Shown here in pieces: positions 53,178 through 62,880 of a stretch of DNA of 64,000 bases (its first letter is position 1; each line of letters begins with the position of its first letter). The stretch is taken from the NCBI GenBank assembly GCA_021730635.1, contig JAJNNC010000004.1:1-64000 (forward strand), written 5' to 3'. Under the pieces are notes generated by a model. That model was not told the origin of the DNA. It was given only the letters and a program-made list of their open reading frames with translations, and did no database searches. The DNA comes from Catalimonadaceae bacterium JC749. GTDB lineage: Bacteria > Bacteroidota > Bacteroidia > Cytophagales > Cyclobacteriaceae. A program made the position numbers and the translations under genes.

Positions 53178-53882
53178 GACGTTCTCGTTCAAGAGGTTCA
53201 GGATATGACAGGCAGCCAGGCCAGCCGTTTCCGTACGGAGGCGGTAGGGACCCAGACTCACCGTCTGAAATCCGATTTCCTGTACCTGTTGGACTTCCTC
53301 CGGGGTAAAATCACCTTCCGGACCAATCAGTACCAGGTAGGCACCGGAGGGAGAAGCTGCCTGCATCAAATGAGGGATAGGGGTGTCTGATACATAGGCC
53401 AGATATTTTTGTAGATCAGCACTATGCTGTTGCACAAAAGATTGAAAAGGAACCGGCGTATGAATACGGGGTAAGGTCGCCTTGATCGACTGCTTCATGG
53501 CGCTGACAGCTTTTCGTTCCAGCCGGTCTGTCTTCAGTTTTTTTCGTTCGGTATTTTCACTGATGATCAAACTGATGTCGTCTATCCCTAATTCAACAGC
53601 TTTTTCGACAAACCATTCCAGACGATCCGCATTTTTAGTGGGCGCAATGGCTATATGGATAGAAAAGTGTTTATTGTTTACTTTCGTGCTTTCTACTACG
53701 GTAAAAGTACACTGCCGGGGATCTGCCTGTTGAATCCGAACGTGATAAAAGGTTCCTAAGCCATCTACCACCATGATCCTGTCTCCTTCTTTTTTTCTTA
53801 AAACTTTCACACAATGGCGGGATTCTTCCGCATCCAGAAAAAAATGATGTTGGGGCAATAAAGGCTGGTAAAAAATTTGCAT
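53172..53882 (-). CDS. rsmE: 16S rRNA (uracil-1498-N3)-methyltransferase
   Basis: 236 residues, the usual length for RsmE. It methylates N3 of U1498 in the 30S decoding region with S-adenosylmethionine. Visible marks are the N-terminal PUA-like part (HHFFLDAEESRHCVKVLRKKEGD), IAPTKNADRLEWFVEKAVELGI, and the SPOUT knot with LVLIGPEGDFTPEEV and VSLGPYRLRTETAGLAA, whose trefoil knot forms the SAM site. The gene is divergent from the glycosyltransferase gene, whose frame begins about 50 bases away. The start ATG is at 53882. Confidence 0.92.
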   Translation of the reverse strand: MQIFYQPLLPQHHFFLDAEESRHCVKVLRKKEGDRIMVVDGLGTFYHVRIQQADPRQCTFTVVESTKVNNKHFSIHIAIAPTKNADRLEWFVEKAVELGIDDISLIISENTERKKLKTDRLERKAVSAMKQSIKATLPRIHTPVPFQSFVQQHSADLQKYLAYVSDTPIPHLMQAASPSGAYLVLIGPEGDFTPEEVQQVQEIGFQTVSLGPYRLRTETAGLAACHILNLLNENVL

Positions 53883-53932
53883 CTCTACTTTTTTGATTTC
53901 TTATACCGTAACCATAGACAAACCTTTCAAAT

Positions 53933-55597
53933 TTGCTGGCTTCTTTTCTTTTTAGCAAACAATCAACGCTATGTTTCTTAGCCCTGATTCATGTGATTAT
54001 CATTGGGTTCTGGTATTTCGGTTTCGAAGGCTATGACTTCTATGATGATTTGGGTTATGCCAAATATGCCTACCACATGAGCCAGGGTAATTTTCAGCTG
54101 GATGCCAGTTTGTTTTCCCATCGGGTGGCAGTCATCAGCTTTACCGCTCTGATCTATAAACTGTTGGGTTACAGTGACTGGACCACCAACCTGCCACCGC
54201 TGTTATGGACTTTGTTTACCCTAAATCTCTTATTTTGGGTTTGGTACAAGCGCCATGCGTGGATAGCCCTGCTGATGGCTGCACTGTTTGGCCTGGACTT
54301 CTATGTGGTTTTCTTCTCTAATAAACTCTACCCGGATGGACTGGTATGTGCGGCTACTTTTACAGCTGCAATTTTACTATGGAAAGTTAGGACCGAGACG
54401 GTGAGCAGGCCAGGCCTATACGCCTTTTTGTTTATACTTTCGCTCTGGATAGCCTTTCTGGCAAAAGTGACTGTATTTTATACACTTCCTTTCTTTTTCA
54501 GTGTATGGGTGTATGATCTGATCCATCAGAAAAATCTGCTCTTTTGGAAGACAGCACTGATCGCTGCCATCCTTTCTGTGTTAGGCGCAGGCGTTTTTTA
54601 TTATACGCTATTCGGGGACCTGTTTTATCGCTTCGAAGCTATTTTTAATGGACATTATGTTTCCCCAAACAGCTACTTTGACAAAGATGGTTGGGCTTTG
54701 CTGAAGAGGTTAAGCTACGAACCTTTTGTCATGTTTATGTACTCCGGTATGATCATAGTGCTGGTACTGGCTTTTCCGGCTTTAGGCGGATGGAAAAGAG
54801 GGCGGTGGTTTGTCTACGCAAAAGAAGAACGGTATTGGGTAGGCTATACGCTGATCATCCTGTTTTTCTTCTGGTTTGGCAGTACCTCCCTTCGCTATTA
54901 CAATCCTATCGCTTTATTTGCCCGTCATTTATTACTGATAGTGCCGCCTTTGGCGCTGTTAGGAGGAAAACGCCTCTGGAAGCTGAACGATCATGCCGGC
55001 ATGTATGCCTGCCTGTTTGCATTGGTGACCATCGTTTCATGGCTCCTCCAGATAGGAAATCAAATGCTGCTCTACCTTTTATTGACCGGTTTTTTTGGTG
55101 TTGTATTTATCAATGCCCGATGGAAAGTCTGGAAGGTTTCTCAAAAGACAGGCTACCTCTTTTTTCTGATCATCCTTTTCATTCACCCGGTCTATAGTAT
55201 GCAAAAACCTCCTGCCACGTCGTATAGAGCCATGAAGGAAGCGCTGTTCACGCAGCAGCCCCTATTGCAGGATGCCTTGGTCATCACTGATTACTTAACC
55301 AGTACCCATCTGCCGCATTTGTTTGATTACCAGATACACCCTGCCAGTACTGATTTTGGAGATGAAGCGATAGCTTCTAAAATGGATCGTTATTCTCAGG
55401 TTTTTCTCTTGGTATATCAACACCATCTGTTTCCGGATCAAGCGGAAGCGTTGAATAGGTTGTTAGAAGGTCGGATTTCACTGGAAAAGCTTCATCCCCT
55501 TGTTCAACAGAAAGGCTTTCGCCTGTATCAGATACAAGTTCCTGAGGTTAGAAGGAGGTTTGCTCCTGGAGTGGCTGGCGGACCAATGCCATATTGA
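53933..55597 (+). CDS. GT39-like membrane glycosyltransferase/hypothetical polytopic protein
   Basis: 554 residues with about ten to eleven membrane helices. The first luminal loop carries [13 protein letters not shown], reminiscent of the acidic Asp motif of GT-C (GT39/PMT/ArnT-like) enzymes, which use lipid-linked sugars outside the membrane. A soluble C-terminal part follows (from about 440). Only a TTG is available as start before the first helix (53933), and an in-frame TAG lies just upstream, so TTG or a later codon must be used. The last 50 bases overlap pyrD on the other strand. The sugar and acceptor are unknown. Confidence 0.65.
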   Translation: MLASFLFSKQSTLCFLALIHVIIIGFWYFGFEGYDFYDDLGYAKYAYHMSQGNFQLDASLFSHRVAVISFTALIYKLLGYSDWTTNLPPLLWTLFTLNLLFWVWYKRHAWIALLMAALFGLDFYVVFFSNKLYPDGLVCAATFTAAILLWKVRTETVSRPGLYAFLFILSLWIAFLAKVTVFYTLPFFFSVWVYDLIHQKNLLFWKTALIAAILSVLGAGVFYYTLFGDLFYRFEAIFNGHYVSPNSYFDKDGWALLKRLSYEPFVMFMYSGMIIVLVLAFPALGGWKRGRWFVYAKEERYWVGYTLIILFFFWFGSTSLRYYNPIALFARHLLLIVPPLALLGGKRLWKLNDHAGMYACLFALVTIVSWLLQIGNQMLLYLLLTGFFGVVFINARWKVWKVSQKTGYLFFLIILFIHPVYSMQKPPATSYRAMKEALFTQQPLLQDALVITDYLTSTHLPHLFDYQIHPASTDFGDEAIASKMDRYSQVFLLVYQHHLFPDQAEALNRLLEGRISLEKLHPLVQQKGFRLYQIQVPEVRRRFAPGVAGGPMPY

Positions 55598-56603
55598 TTT
55601 TTTTGAGCATGGACGGGCCCTCATAGATGTAGCCGGTATAGACCTGGAGCAGACTGGCGCCTGCTTCCAGTTTTTCCAATGCGTCCTGCGGCGTGAAAAT
55701 ACCACCCACTCCAATGATAGGAAGATGCCCCCCCGATTTTTGATGAAGATAACGGATCACTTCGGTAGAACGTTTTCTGATGGCGCGTCCGCTTAAGCCA
55801 CCGGCCCCTATCTCTTTTATCTTTTCTTTTTGGGTTTTTAATCCCTCTCTTTCAATGGTAGTGTTGGTGGCAATGATACCGTCTATGCCGATTTCCAAAC
55901 AGATATCTATTATATCGTCCAGCTGATGGTTATTCAAATCGGGAGCGATTTTCAGGACGATAGGCTTTGGTTTCGGCTTTTGCTGATTCAGGTTTTTCAG
56001 ATGGAGCAGCAAATGTTTCAAAGGTTCTTTCTCCTGTAAGGCCCGCAGATCAGGGGTGTTGGGCGAACTGACGTTGACGGTAAAATAATCTACCACTTCA
56101 TAGAGGGCATGAAAACAGGCTTCATAATCGTCGATAGCCTTTTCGTTGGGCGTTATTTTATTTTTGCCGATGTTTCCGCCCACCACAATAGCAGATTTTC
56201 TTTTTCTGAGCCGTGCCACTGCTGCTGCCACGCCTTCATTGTTAAAACCCATACGGTTGACCAGACTTTTGTCTTCTCTCAACCTGAATAAACGAGGAGT
56301 AGGATTTCCTTTCTGTGGCTCAGGGGTGAGCGTACCGATTTCTACAAATCCGAAACCAAGGGCGGCCATCTCATCGACGAGCCTGGCATTTTTATCAAAT
56401 CCGGCGGCCAGCCCGATGGGGTTGGGAAAGCGTAGTCCCAGGACAGTCCTGGCTAGCGAAGGGTCTTCATAGTGAAAAAAGCGATGCAGCAAAGCTTTGG
56501 CACCCGGAAGTTTATAGAACAGCTTGAGTAAGGCTGTGGTGAGGTGATGGGCCGTTTCTGGTTTGAACAAAAAAAGTAAGGGTCTGACAATAGCTTTATA
56601 CAC
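55548..56603 (-). CDS. pyrD: Quinone-dependent dihydroorotate dehydrogenase (class 2)
   Basis: 351 residues. It oxidises dihydroorotate to orotate, passing electrons from FMN to quinone. Class 2 marks are an N-terminal amphipathic membrane-binding part ([20 protein letters not shown]), [21 protein letters not shown], and the catalytic Ser in [42 protein letters not shown] binds FMN phosphate. It is associated with the inner membrane. The gene ends within the convergent GT39-like gene (50-base overlap). Confidence 0.92.
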   Translation of the reverse strand: MYKAIVRPLLFLFKPETAHHLTTALLKLFYKLPGAKALLHRFFHYEDPSLARTVLGLRFPNPIGLAAGFDKNARLVDEMAALGFGFVEIGTLTPEPQKGNPTPRLFRLREDKSLVNRMGFNNEGVAAAVARLRKRKSAIVVGGNIGKNKITPNEKAIDDYEACFHALYEVVDYFTVNVSSPNTPDLRALQEKEPLKHLLLHLKNLNQQKPKPKPIVLKIAPDLNNHQLDDIIDICLEIGIDGIIATNTTIEREGLKTQKEKIKEIGAGGLSGRAIRKRSTEVIRYLHQKSGGHLPIIGVGGIFTPQDALEKLEAGASLLQVYTGYIYEGPSMLKKINMALVRQPLQEQTSF

Positions 56604-56697
56604 GGTCTATCTGATTAACAAACGAAAAAGTATATACGAACAGAAATGTTTTCACTGCAAGGTATAGCATTCTTCTGAGATTTTGCATAGCTGATGC

Positions 56698-57618
56698 TCA
56701 GTCATCGGCAATAGGTTTTTTAGAGCGGGGATGGCATTCCGCAATAACCTGCCGGAGATAGTCCCGGTCCAGGTGGGTATAAATCTCTGTGGTTGTGATA
56801 GAAACATGGCCTAGCATATCCTGAACAGCCCGAAGATCGGCCCCGCCTTCTATCAGGTGTGTAGCAAAAGAATGACGAAAAGTATGTGGGCTCACTTCCG
56901 TAATCCCTACGGCAGCGGCTGCCTCTTTCACGATATAAAAGATCATCACGCGGGAGAGTTTTTTACCCCTCCGGTTCAGGAAAATATAATTTTCATGCCC
57001 GGGTTTGATTTCCATATGGTTGCGTACATGCTGGAGGTACATCTGTATATACTTGAGGGCATCTTTACCGACCGGCACAATTCTTTCCTTGTTTCCTTTG
57101 CCTGTCACCCTCAGGAAACCGATGTCGACAAACAGATTACTCAATTTGAGTTCGGTCAGCTCGGAAACCCGCATCCCTGAACTGTACAGGGTTTCCAGAA
57201 TGGCACGGTTGCGAATGCCCTCCGCGGTGGAGAGGTCTATGGACCGCAACATCTGATCAATCTCGTGGAAATGAAGGGTTTCCGGCAGTTTTTTATCCAG
57301 CTTAGGGCCTTCCAACAGCAACGAGGGGTCTTCCGGAATAAGATCCTGGTACAACATAAATTTATAGAAAGCCTTGATCCCGGCCAGAATGCGGGCCTGT
57401 GAGGCTGGGCTCAATCCCAGATCATAAATGTAAATCAGGAAATCCTGCAGATGCTTTCTTTCTATCTCCACAGGGGACAGGTCCAGCCCGGAGAGATCTA
57501 TAAATTGCTGTAGTTTGTCAATATCGCTCGTGTAGGCTTTCAGAGAGTTTTCTGAAAGGGAACGTTCCAGTTTCAGATAATCGGCAAACTCTTGAATATA
57601 GGAGGTCCAGTCTTTCAT
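56698..57618 (-). CDS. xerD: Tyrosine recombinase XerD
   Basis: 306 residues, usual for XerD. With XerC it resolves chromosome dimers at dif. The N-terminal SAM-like domain (YIQEFADYLKLERSLSENSLKAY) is followed by the catalytic domain with R150 (SSGMRVSEL), K174 (TGKGNKERIVP), H245 and R248 (HTFRHSFATHL), H271 (GHVSITTTEIY) and nucleophile Y280. All catalytic residues are intact, and the composition is like its neighbours, so this is the housekeeping recombinase and not part of the island. Confidence 0.93.
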   Translation of the reverse strand: MKDWTSYIQEFADYLKLERSLSENSLKAYTSDIDKLQQFIDLSGLDLSPVEIERKHLQDFLIYIYDLGLSPASQARILAGIKAFYKFMLYQDLIPEDPSLLLEGPKLDKKLPETLHFHEIDQMLRSIDLSTAEGIRNRAILETLYSSGMRVSELTELKLSNLFVDIGFLRVTGKGNKERIVPVGKDALKYIQMYLQHVRNHMEIKPGHENYIFLNRRGKKLSRVMIFYIVKEAAAAVGITEVSPHTFRHSFATHLIEGGADLRAVQDMLGHVSITTTEIYTHLDRDYLRQVIAECHPRSKKPIADD

Positions 57619-57732
57619 AGCTCCTTAAATTTAATTTTTTCAACACATAAATCATAAAGTCGGAAGAGAAATTGAAGGGAAGAATTTTTACTCCCAGCCA
57701 TGGTTCACATGGAAAAACAGGCAGGGTCATCG

Positions 57733-57762
57733 TTTCTCCACATCTTATTTTTTTTAACTTTG
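57733..57762 (+). promoter_or_regulatory. Promoter TTTC-N18-TAACTTTG immediately before aroQ
   Basis: TAACTTTG (57755-57762) matches the -7 consensus exactly and TTTC (57733-57736) is one base from TTTG at an 18-base spacing. The predicted start of transcription falls on or next to the aroQ ATG at 57767, so the message may be leaderless. Confidence 0.45.
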
Positions 57763-57766
57763 GCAC

Positions 57767-58195
57767 ATGAAGATTATCATTATCCACGGTCCTAATCTGA
57801 ATTTGCTGGGTGTCAGAGAACCAGGTATCTATGGCTCTGAAAGTTTTGATGCTTTTTTCGACACATTGAAGAAAGAGTATGCGTCTCTTTCCCTGGAGTA
57901 TTTTCAGTCCAATCATGAAGGGGCTTTGGTAGATAAGTTACACGAGGTCGGTTTCTCCTATGATGGTATTGTGCTCAACGCTGCTGCTTATACCCATACG
58001 TCTGTCGCCCTGGGAGATGCGATTGCGGCGATCAAAACTCCGGTGGTAGAAGTGCATATTTCCAATGTCTATGCCCGGGAAGCCTTTCGCCACCATAGCT
58101 TTATCAGTAAACATTGTGCCGGTGTCATCGTAGGTTTTGGCTTGCCAGGATATCGTCTGGCTTTAGAGTATTTTGCAAGAACACAACATTCATGA
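57767..58195 (+). CDS. aroQ: Type II 3-dehydroquinate dehydratase
   Basis: 142 residues. It converts 3-dehydroquinate to 3-dehydroshikimate in the shikimate pathway, as a dodecamer. Visible motifs are IIHGPNLNLLGVREPGIYG with the catalytic Arg and the active-site Tyr (GIYG), FQSNHEGALVD, VLNAAAYTHTSVALGDAI and VEVHISNVYAREAFRHHS with the catalytic His. The stop overlaps the start of the next gene (ATGA), which implies translational coupling. The ATG follows a consensus -7 promoter element by four bases. Confidence 0.93.
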   Translation: MKIIIIHGPNLNLLGVREPGIYGSESFDAFFDTLKKEYASLSLEYFQSNHEGALVDKLHEVGFSYDGIVLNAAAYTHTSVALGDAIAAIKTPVVEVHISNVYAREAFRHHSFISKHCAGVIVGFGLPGYRLALEYFARTQHS

Positions 58196-59250
58196 TTTCT
58201 TTTTACCCAGGCCCTTCCAAAGTATATCCTCAGATTCCGCAATACGTATTGGAAGCCCAACAGCAGGGGCTGCTGAGCATCAATCACAGGAGCGAGGAGT
58301 TTGTAGCCATGTCGGCACGCACCATACAACTGCTGAAACAGCGATTGAACATCCCTGAATCTTATCAGGTTTTTTTCGTCTCTTCCGCCACCGAATGCTG
58401 GGAAATCATCAGCCAGTCGCTGGTACAGCACGCCTCTTTTCATGTGTATAATGGGGCTTTCGGAGAAAAATGGTATGATTATGCCCGGAAGTTGCAGCCT
58501 GCTGCCCATGGTTTTTCTTTTGGGCAGGAGGAAAAACTGAATCCTAACCTATGGCAGGTGCCAGCCGAGGTGGAACTGTTGGCCCTCACCCATAATGAAA
58601 CTTCTAACGGGACAGCAGTGGATATGGAAATTCTGAAATCCATACGGCAACTACATCCGCAACGTCTGATCGCCGTAGATGCGACCTCCTCTATGGCAGG
58701 GGCTCACCTTGACCTGTCGCTGGCCGATGTATGGTTCGCTTCCGTTCAAAAATGCTTTGGGCTACCCGCCGGCATGGCCCTGCTGATTTGTTCTCCCGCT
58801 GCCATCCGGCAGGCCAATACCTTGGGCGAAAACAGGCATTATAACAGCCTGACCAGCATGATTCACCATATGCAAAGCTGGCAAACGACCCATACACCCA
58901 ATGTGCTGAACATTTACCTGCTCATGCGTACTTTGGAAAACAGAGAAGGTATTGAGCAAACCGCCCAAACGATTCAGGAAAGGTACACCCGGTGGATGCA
59001 GGACTTGCAGGCATTGCCCTACGCTTCCTTACTCATCAAAAATGCAGCGGTGCGCTCTCAAACGGTGATTGCCGTGGAAGCTTTGCCGGAAGTGATTCTT
59101 CAGCTCAAAGAGTCTGCCAGGAAGGCAGGAATCATATTAGGTAATGGCTACGGCATCTGGAAAACCACTACCTTCCGAATTGCTAATTTTCCAGCCATTG
59201 AAACCTATGAAATAGAAAAACTGCGCACTTTTCTACAGGAATTTCGGTGA
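58192..59250 (+). CDS. Class V aminotransferase (phosphoserine aminotransferase-like)
   Basis: 352 residues from the ATG at 58192, which overlaps the aroQ stop by four bases and directly begins the conserved SFYPGPSKVYPQIPQYV. Class V marks include the INHRSEEFVAM segment near the N-terminus, the Asp of LIAVDATSSMAG that binds the PLP pyridine, and the PLP-lysine in ASVQKCFGLPAGMA. Members are serine-pyruvate or phosphoserine aminotransferases. The exact donor is not certain. Coupling to aroQ suggests joint expression and not a shared pathway. Confidence 0.85.
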   Translation: MISFYPGPSKVYPQIPQYVLEAQQQGLLSINHRSEEFVAMSARTIQLLKQRLNIPESYQVFFVSSATECWEIISQSLVQHASFHVYNGAFGEKWYDYARKLQPAAHGFSFGQEEKLNPNLWQVPAEVELLALTHNETSNGTAVDMEILKSIRQLHPQRLIAVDATSSMAGAHLDLSLADVWFASVQKCFGLPAGMALLICSPAAIRQANTLGENRHYNSLTSMIHHMQSWQTTHTPNVLNIYLLMRTLENREGIEQTAQTIQERYTRWMQDLQALPYASLLIKNAAVRSQTVIAVEALPEVILQLKESARKAGIILGNGYGIWKTTTFRIANFPAIETYEIEKLRTFLQEFR

Positions 59251-59325
59251 TCCGCTCAGCCATCGATAAAGTAGTCCTACCTGTAATCCGATTTGTTTTT
59301 CTTTGCATATAATCTTACCATCCCT

Positions 59326-59355
59326 TTTGATCGTGGCAATACTGGTGTAAATTCG
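59326..59355 (+). promoter_or_regulatory. Possible promoter TTTG-N18-TAAATTCG before marC
   Basis: TTTG at 59326-59329 and TAAATTCG at 59348-59355 (one mismatch to TAnnTTTG), 18 bases apart and about 21 bases before the ATG of the MarC gene. Confidence 0.35.
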
Positions 59356-59376
59356 CGACATTTTTAACAGCAAATT

Positions 59377-59943
59377 ATGTTTAGCTTGAAGGAAATACTT
59401 TCAGTAACGCTTATACTTTTTTCAGTAATAGACATCGTAGGAGGCATTCCCATCATCATTGACCTTCGTAAAAAGAGTGGCACGATAGAGTCGGGCAAGG
59501 CGACCATTGCCGCCGGGATCATCATGCTGGCATTTTTGTTTTTGGGAGAATCTATCCTGGCGCTGTTTGGCCTGGATGTCGCTTCCTTTGCCATCGCCGG
59601 GGCGCTGGTGATGTTTTTCATAGGCATGGAGATGGTGTTGGGAATAGAAATATTCAAACCGGATCCGGATAGCGGTCCCCACACGTCCATCGTACCCCTG
59701 GCCTTTCCGCTCATTGCCGGGGCAGGAACCATGACAACATTGATTTCATTGAGGGCGGCGTATACTTATCCAAATATTTTGGTGGGTATCGTAATTAATC
59801 TTATTTTGGTGTATATTGTACTGAAATCCTCTGCCTGGCTGGAAAGGAAAATTGGCAAGGCTGGATTCAATATTCTGAGAAAAGTTTTTGGCATTATTTT
59901 GTTGTCGATTGCCATTAAACTTGTCAAAAGTCAATTTACCTGA
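59377..59943 (+). CDS. MarC family membrane protein
   Basis: 188 residues with six predicted membrane helices. The family pattern is clear: LFSVIDIVGGIPIIIDLRKKSG, an LFLGESILALFGLDVASFAIAG-type segment, VPLAFPLIAGAGTMTTLISL and the C-terminal VFGIILLSIAIKLV. MarC proteins are inner-membrane proteins, once linked to multiple antibiotic resistance, now of uncertain function. The stop overlaps the rnhA start by one base (TGATG), so the two are co-translated. Confidence 0.88.
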   Translation: MFSLKEILSVTLILFSVIDIVGGIPIIIDLRKKSGTIESGKATIAAGIIMLAFLFLGESILALFGLDVASFAIAGALVMFFIGMEMVLGIEIFKPDPDSGPHTSIVPLAFPLIAGAGTMTTLISLRAAYTYPNILVGIVINLILVYIVLKSSAWLERKIGKAGFNILRKVFGIILLSIAIKLVKSQFT

Positions 59944-60398
59944 TGATTATTATGTATACGGATGGTGCTTCACGCGGCAATCCCGGCCGGGGAGGGTATG
60001 GCACTGTGTTACTGTACAAGAACCATAGAAAAGAGTTGTCTGCAGGCTACCGTCTGACTACGAATAACCGTATGGAGTTAATGGCCGTGATCGCCGGACT
60101 GGAAGCCATTAAAAAAAACGGAATGAAAATCCAAATTTATTCCGATTCACAATATGTAGTAGATGCGGTAAACCGCGGCTGGATCTGGACCTGGGAAAGG
60201 AAGCAGTTTAAAGACAAAAAGAACGAAGATCTGTGGCGCAAATTTATTGAGCTCTACAAAAAACACGATATAGAAATCAGCTGGATCAAGGGGCATTCTG
60301 GTATCCCGGAAAATGAGCGTTGTGATGAGCTGGCCGTAGGCCAGGCTGATGGCAATAACCTGATGATTGACGAAGGTTTTGAAAGTGTTCATGAATAA
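59943..60398 (+). CDS. rnhA: Ribonuclease HI
   Basis: 151 residues. It cuts the RNA strand of RNA-DNA hybrids. The four acidic residues are in MYTDGASRGNPGRGG, NNRMELMAVIAGLEA, YSDSQYVVDAVNRGW and NERCDELAVGQA, in the order D-E-D-D. The basic protrusion typical of RNase HI (WERKQFKDKKNEDLWRKF) is present, and the C-terminal acidic tail is short. It is translationally coupled to marC. Confidence 0.93.
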   Translation: MIIMYTDGASRGNPGRGGYGTVLLYKNHRKELSAGYRLTTNNRMELMAVIAGLEAIKKNGMKIQIYSDSQYVVDAVNRGWIWTWERKQFKDKKNEDLWRKFIELYKKHDIEISWIKGHSGIPENERCDELAVGQADGNNLMIDEGFESVHE

Positions 60399-60479
60399 AA
60401 ACATATTGTAGTCTATCCCGTTCTAGAGTGTAAAAATTAATTTTAGAAATAATTCTCAATTTTTTAATGGTGTTCAATC

Positions 60480-60977
60480 ATGAGAGAAGAAGACGAAATC
60501 CATGTAAACAATATTATCAATTGTATCAATGAAATAGAAGGTTATGTGGAAGGCATGACCTATGAAGATTTTTCGAATGAGGAAGAAGTGCGCCTGTCTG
60601 TTGTCAGCAATTTACAGGAAATAGGAGAGGCCGCTACTTTGCTTTCCGACGAATTTGTGAGCCAGTTTTCTGATGTGGACATGCGAGTGCTGGAGTCGTT
60701 GAAAAGGGCTAAATTTGACGAACATGTAGAAATGGATTACCGGCCTGTCTGGAATGTGATCAGCGGTGACCTGCCTGCCTTCCGGGATATGTTGTCTTCT
60801 GCCTCCGAACAAATGAACTTTGACGATGATGACGACGATTTTGGGGATTTCGATGATTTTGATGAGGGGGGAGGAAGGTACAAAAAATCAGGTCGATTCG
60901 ACGACGATTTTGATGATGACTTTTCTTTTGACGAAGAAGATGACCTGGATCTGGACGATGAAGATGATCGCTATTGA
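60480..60977 (+). CDS. HepT-like (DUF86) protein with acidic tail
   Basis: 165 residues. Residues about 1-108 follow the HepT/DUF86 fold: INCINEIEGYVEGM, VVSNLQEIGEAATLLSDEF, and DYRPVWNVISGDLPAFRDML. HepT toxins use an R-x4-6-H motif for RNase activity; here R76 and H82 have that spacing, but the surrounding sequence (KRAKFDEHVEMDY) departs from the usual RNxxxHxY. The tail (from about 114) is extremely rich in Asp. No MntA-type nucleotidyltransferase antitoxin lies beside it. It may be a repurposed single-copy protein and not a toxin. A terminator follows. Confidence 0.7.
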   Translation: MREEDEIHVNNIINCINEIEGYVEGMTYEDFSNEEEVRLSVVSNLQEIGEAATLLSDEFVSQFSDVDMRVLESLKRAKFDEHVEMDYRPVWNVISGDLPAFRDMLSSASEQMNFDDDDDDFGDFDDFDEGGGRYKKSGRFDDDFDDDFSFDEEDDLDLDDEDDRY

Positions 60978-61017
60978 AAACTAATCATAGACTATTTGCT
61001 GTGCTAAAGAAATGAAA

Positions 61018-61040
61018 AAAGCCTCCCTTGTGGAGGCTTT
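61018..61040. terminator. Bidirectional intrinsic terminator
   Basis: AAAGCCTCC and GGAGGCTTT form a 9-bp stem with a CTTGT loop between convergent genes. On the minus strand it is followed by a T-rich run (TTTTTTCATTTC), so it serves htrA best; on the plus strand the run is weaker. Confidence 0.8.
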
Positions 61041-61068
61041 CCTTTATTCAATACTTCCTATTCAGGAG

Positions 61069-62550
61069 TTACAATCCGATTCCATAATATTGAACTTCTC
61101 CTGGGGCATCCGGATAAACACCCTCAATCAGGACGCCTCCTTTTTCTCCTTCTACCACTTCACTCAGATCCTCTATAGACCTGACAGGTTTGTTGGCAAT
61201 CCCTGTGATGATAAAACCAGGTCGAACACCCTGTTGTCTAAGTTTACCAGGATAAGTCCGGGTAACTTTCACCCCACCGGAAAGATTCAGTTCCTGTGCT
61301 TCTTCTTTGGTTAGATTCTGAAATTCAGCGCCCAGTTCTTCAAAAGCAGTGCTTCTTTCACGGGCAGCTAATTCTGTAGAGCCGTCTCTGGCCTTTAAGG
61401 TCATGTTGAAGCTGTTTTCTTTGCCATCACGAATGATAGTGACATCTACCTGATCCCCAGGACGCTTCCGGCCAATGTAGGAAAGCAAATCAGAAGTTGT
61501 ATTAACCGTTCTTTCATCCACCTTAATAATTACGTCACCTTCTTCAATGCCTGCTGCGATGGCAGAACCATCAGCAATCACACTATCCACTAAGACACCC
61601 CGGGTGAAATCCAGGTTATTTTCTTCTGCGACGGTGGCATCCACCTCTCTAATCATGACGCCTAAGAATCCTCTTTGTACAGTTCCGTAGTCTTTCAGGT
61701 CTTCTACTACCTTTTTAACGATATTAGAAGGAACGGCAAAAGCATACCCTGTATACGCACCGGTAGGACTGGCAATGGCTGTGTTAATTCCTATCAGATC
61801 TCCATTGATATTCACCAAGGCACCACCACTGTTGCCAGGGTTGACGGCCGCATCAGTCTGGATAAAAGATTCTATGGCATACTGATCTTGTAAAATATTG
61901 ATATTACGACCCAATGCACTAATGATTCCGGAAGTGACTGTAGAGTTCAAATAACCGAAAGGGTTACCGGCAGCCATCACCCACTGACCTACTTTCAGAT
62001 CATCTGAATTGGCCAATGACAAATAGGGTAGGTCTTCCTCATCTATTTTAAGCAATGCCAGGTCTGTCGTAGGATCTGTCCCCACCACATTGGCACGGTA
62101 ACGACGGTTGTCTGTTAACACTACATCCAGTTCATCGGCATTGGCTACTACGTGGTTATTGGTAACAATATAACCGTCTGTACTGATGATAACACCGGAA
62201 CCCACACCCACTCTGGGACCCTGTTCAGGAGCTCCCTGAAACCTGTCACCAAAAAACTCTCTGAAAAACTCAGGAATTTGCTGGTACTGTTCGCTGCGGG
62301 CGGTAGCTTGTTGTGTACTGGTAATATGAACCACCGAAGGCGTAACTTTTTCTGCGGCAAAAGTGAAATCAAATGGAGCTTCTGCTGCCTCTTTGGCTGT
62401 GCTGAAATAACTGGCGTTATAGGCAGGAGAAGCGGCTGATTCCACCCTGACGGTCTTCACCTGGTCTTTTAATATAAAGTAATAGGCAGCCAGCGTGATT
62501 AAGCTACCAATAATGGCTGCGAAAAGCGCTGTAAGAACATTATTCTTCAT
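61069..62550 (-). CDS. HtrA/DegQ-type periplasmic serine protease
   Basis: 493 residues from the ATG at 62550; a TTG two codons upstream is possible. An N-terminal membrane anchor (about 8-27) precedes a trypsin-like S1C domain with H133 (TNNHVV), D163 (TTDLALLK) and S241 (NPGNSGGALVN). Two PDZ domains follow, about 285-375 (RGFLGVMIREVDA…) and about 395-490. It degrades or refolds misfolded envelope proteins. It is close to DegP/DegQ of Bacteroidota. A bidirectional terminator lies just past the stop. Confidence 0.92.
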   Translation of the reverse strand: MKNNVLTALFAAIIGSLITLAAYYFILKDQVKTVRVESAASPAYNASYFSTAKEAAEAPFDFTFAAEKVTPSVVHITSTQQATARSEQYQQIPEFFREFFGDRFQGAPEQGPRVGVGSGVIISTDGYIVTNNHVVANADELDVVLTDNRRYRANVVGTDPTTDLALLKIDEEDLPYLSLANSDDLKVGQWVMAAGNPFGYLNSTVTSGIISALGRNINILQDQYAIESFIQTDAAVNPGNSGGALVNINGDLIGINTAIASPTGAYTGYAFAVPSNIVKKVVEDLKDYGTVQRGFLGVMIREVDATVAEENNLDFTRGVLVDSVIADGSAIAAGIEEGDVIIKVDERTVNTTSDLLSYIGRKRPGDQVDVTIIRDGKENSFNMTLKARDGSTELAARERSTAFEELGAEFQNLTKEEAQELNLSGGVKVTRTYPGKLRQQGVRPGFIITGIANKPVRSIEDLSEVVEGEKGGVLIEGVYPDAPGEVQYYGIGL

Positions 62551-62880
62551 TATCAATATTAATTTTTCGTTAAACTTTATTTAAAAACGTCCACTTGTTT
62601 ACACAATGAGCACTAGTATATTCTCTATGAATTTTAACTGATTAAAGTAAAAACAGGTTATAATTTCATAGATTTTCTGCGTTGTGCCATATAGCAAATA
62701 AAAATAATAATAATATTTTTATAGCTACCTCAACCATTTTGATTCACCAAAAGGATAAATCCAACAAGGTGACGTTATGACTGTTAAACTCATAGTTATT
62801 ACAATTTATTTTCATGATAAGTGTCATTCTTTTTAAAATTTTTGAAAGTGAATCCATCACTGCATTGATCTTCAGTCTCT
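62551..62880. other. 330-bp divergent intergenic region
   Basis: Contains the promoters of htrA (minus) and the oxidoreductase (plus). AT-rich. No consensus promoter or repeat could be assigned. Confidence 0.35.

Noticed and set aside
56698-57618. XerD as the island integrase
   Set aside because: It is a complete housekeeping recombinase about 5 kb away and divergently placed from aroQ, with composition like its neighbours.
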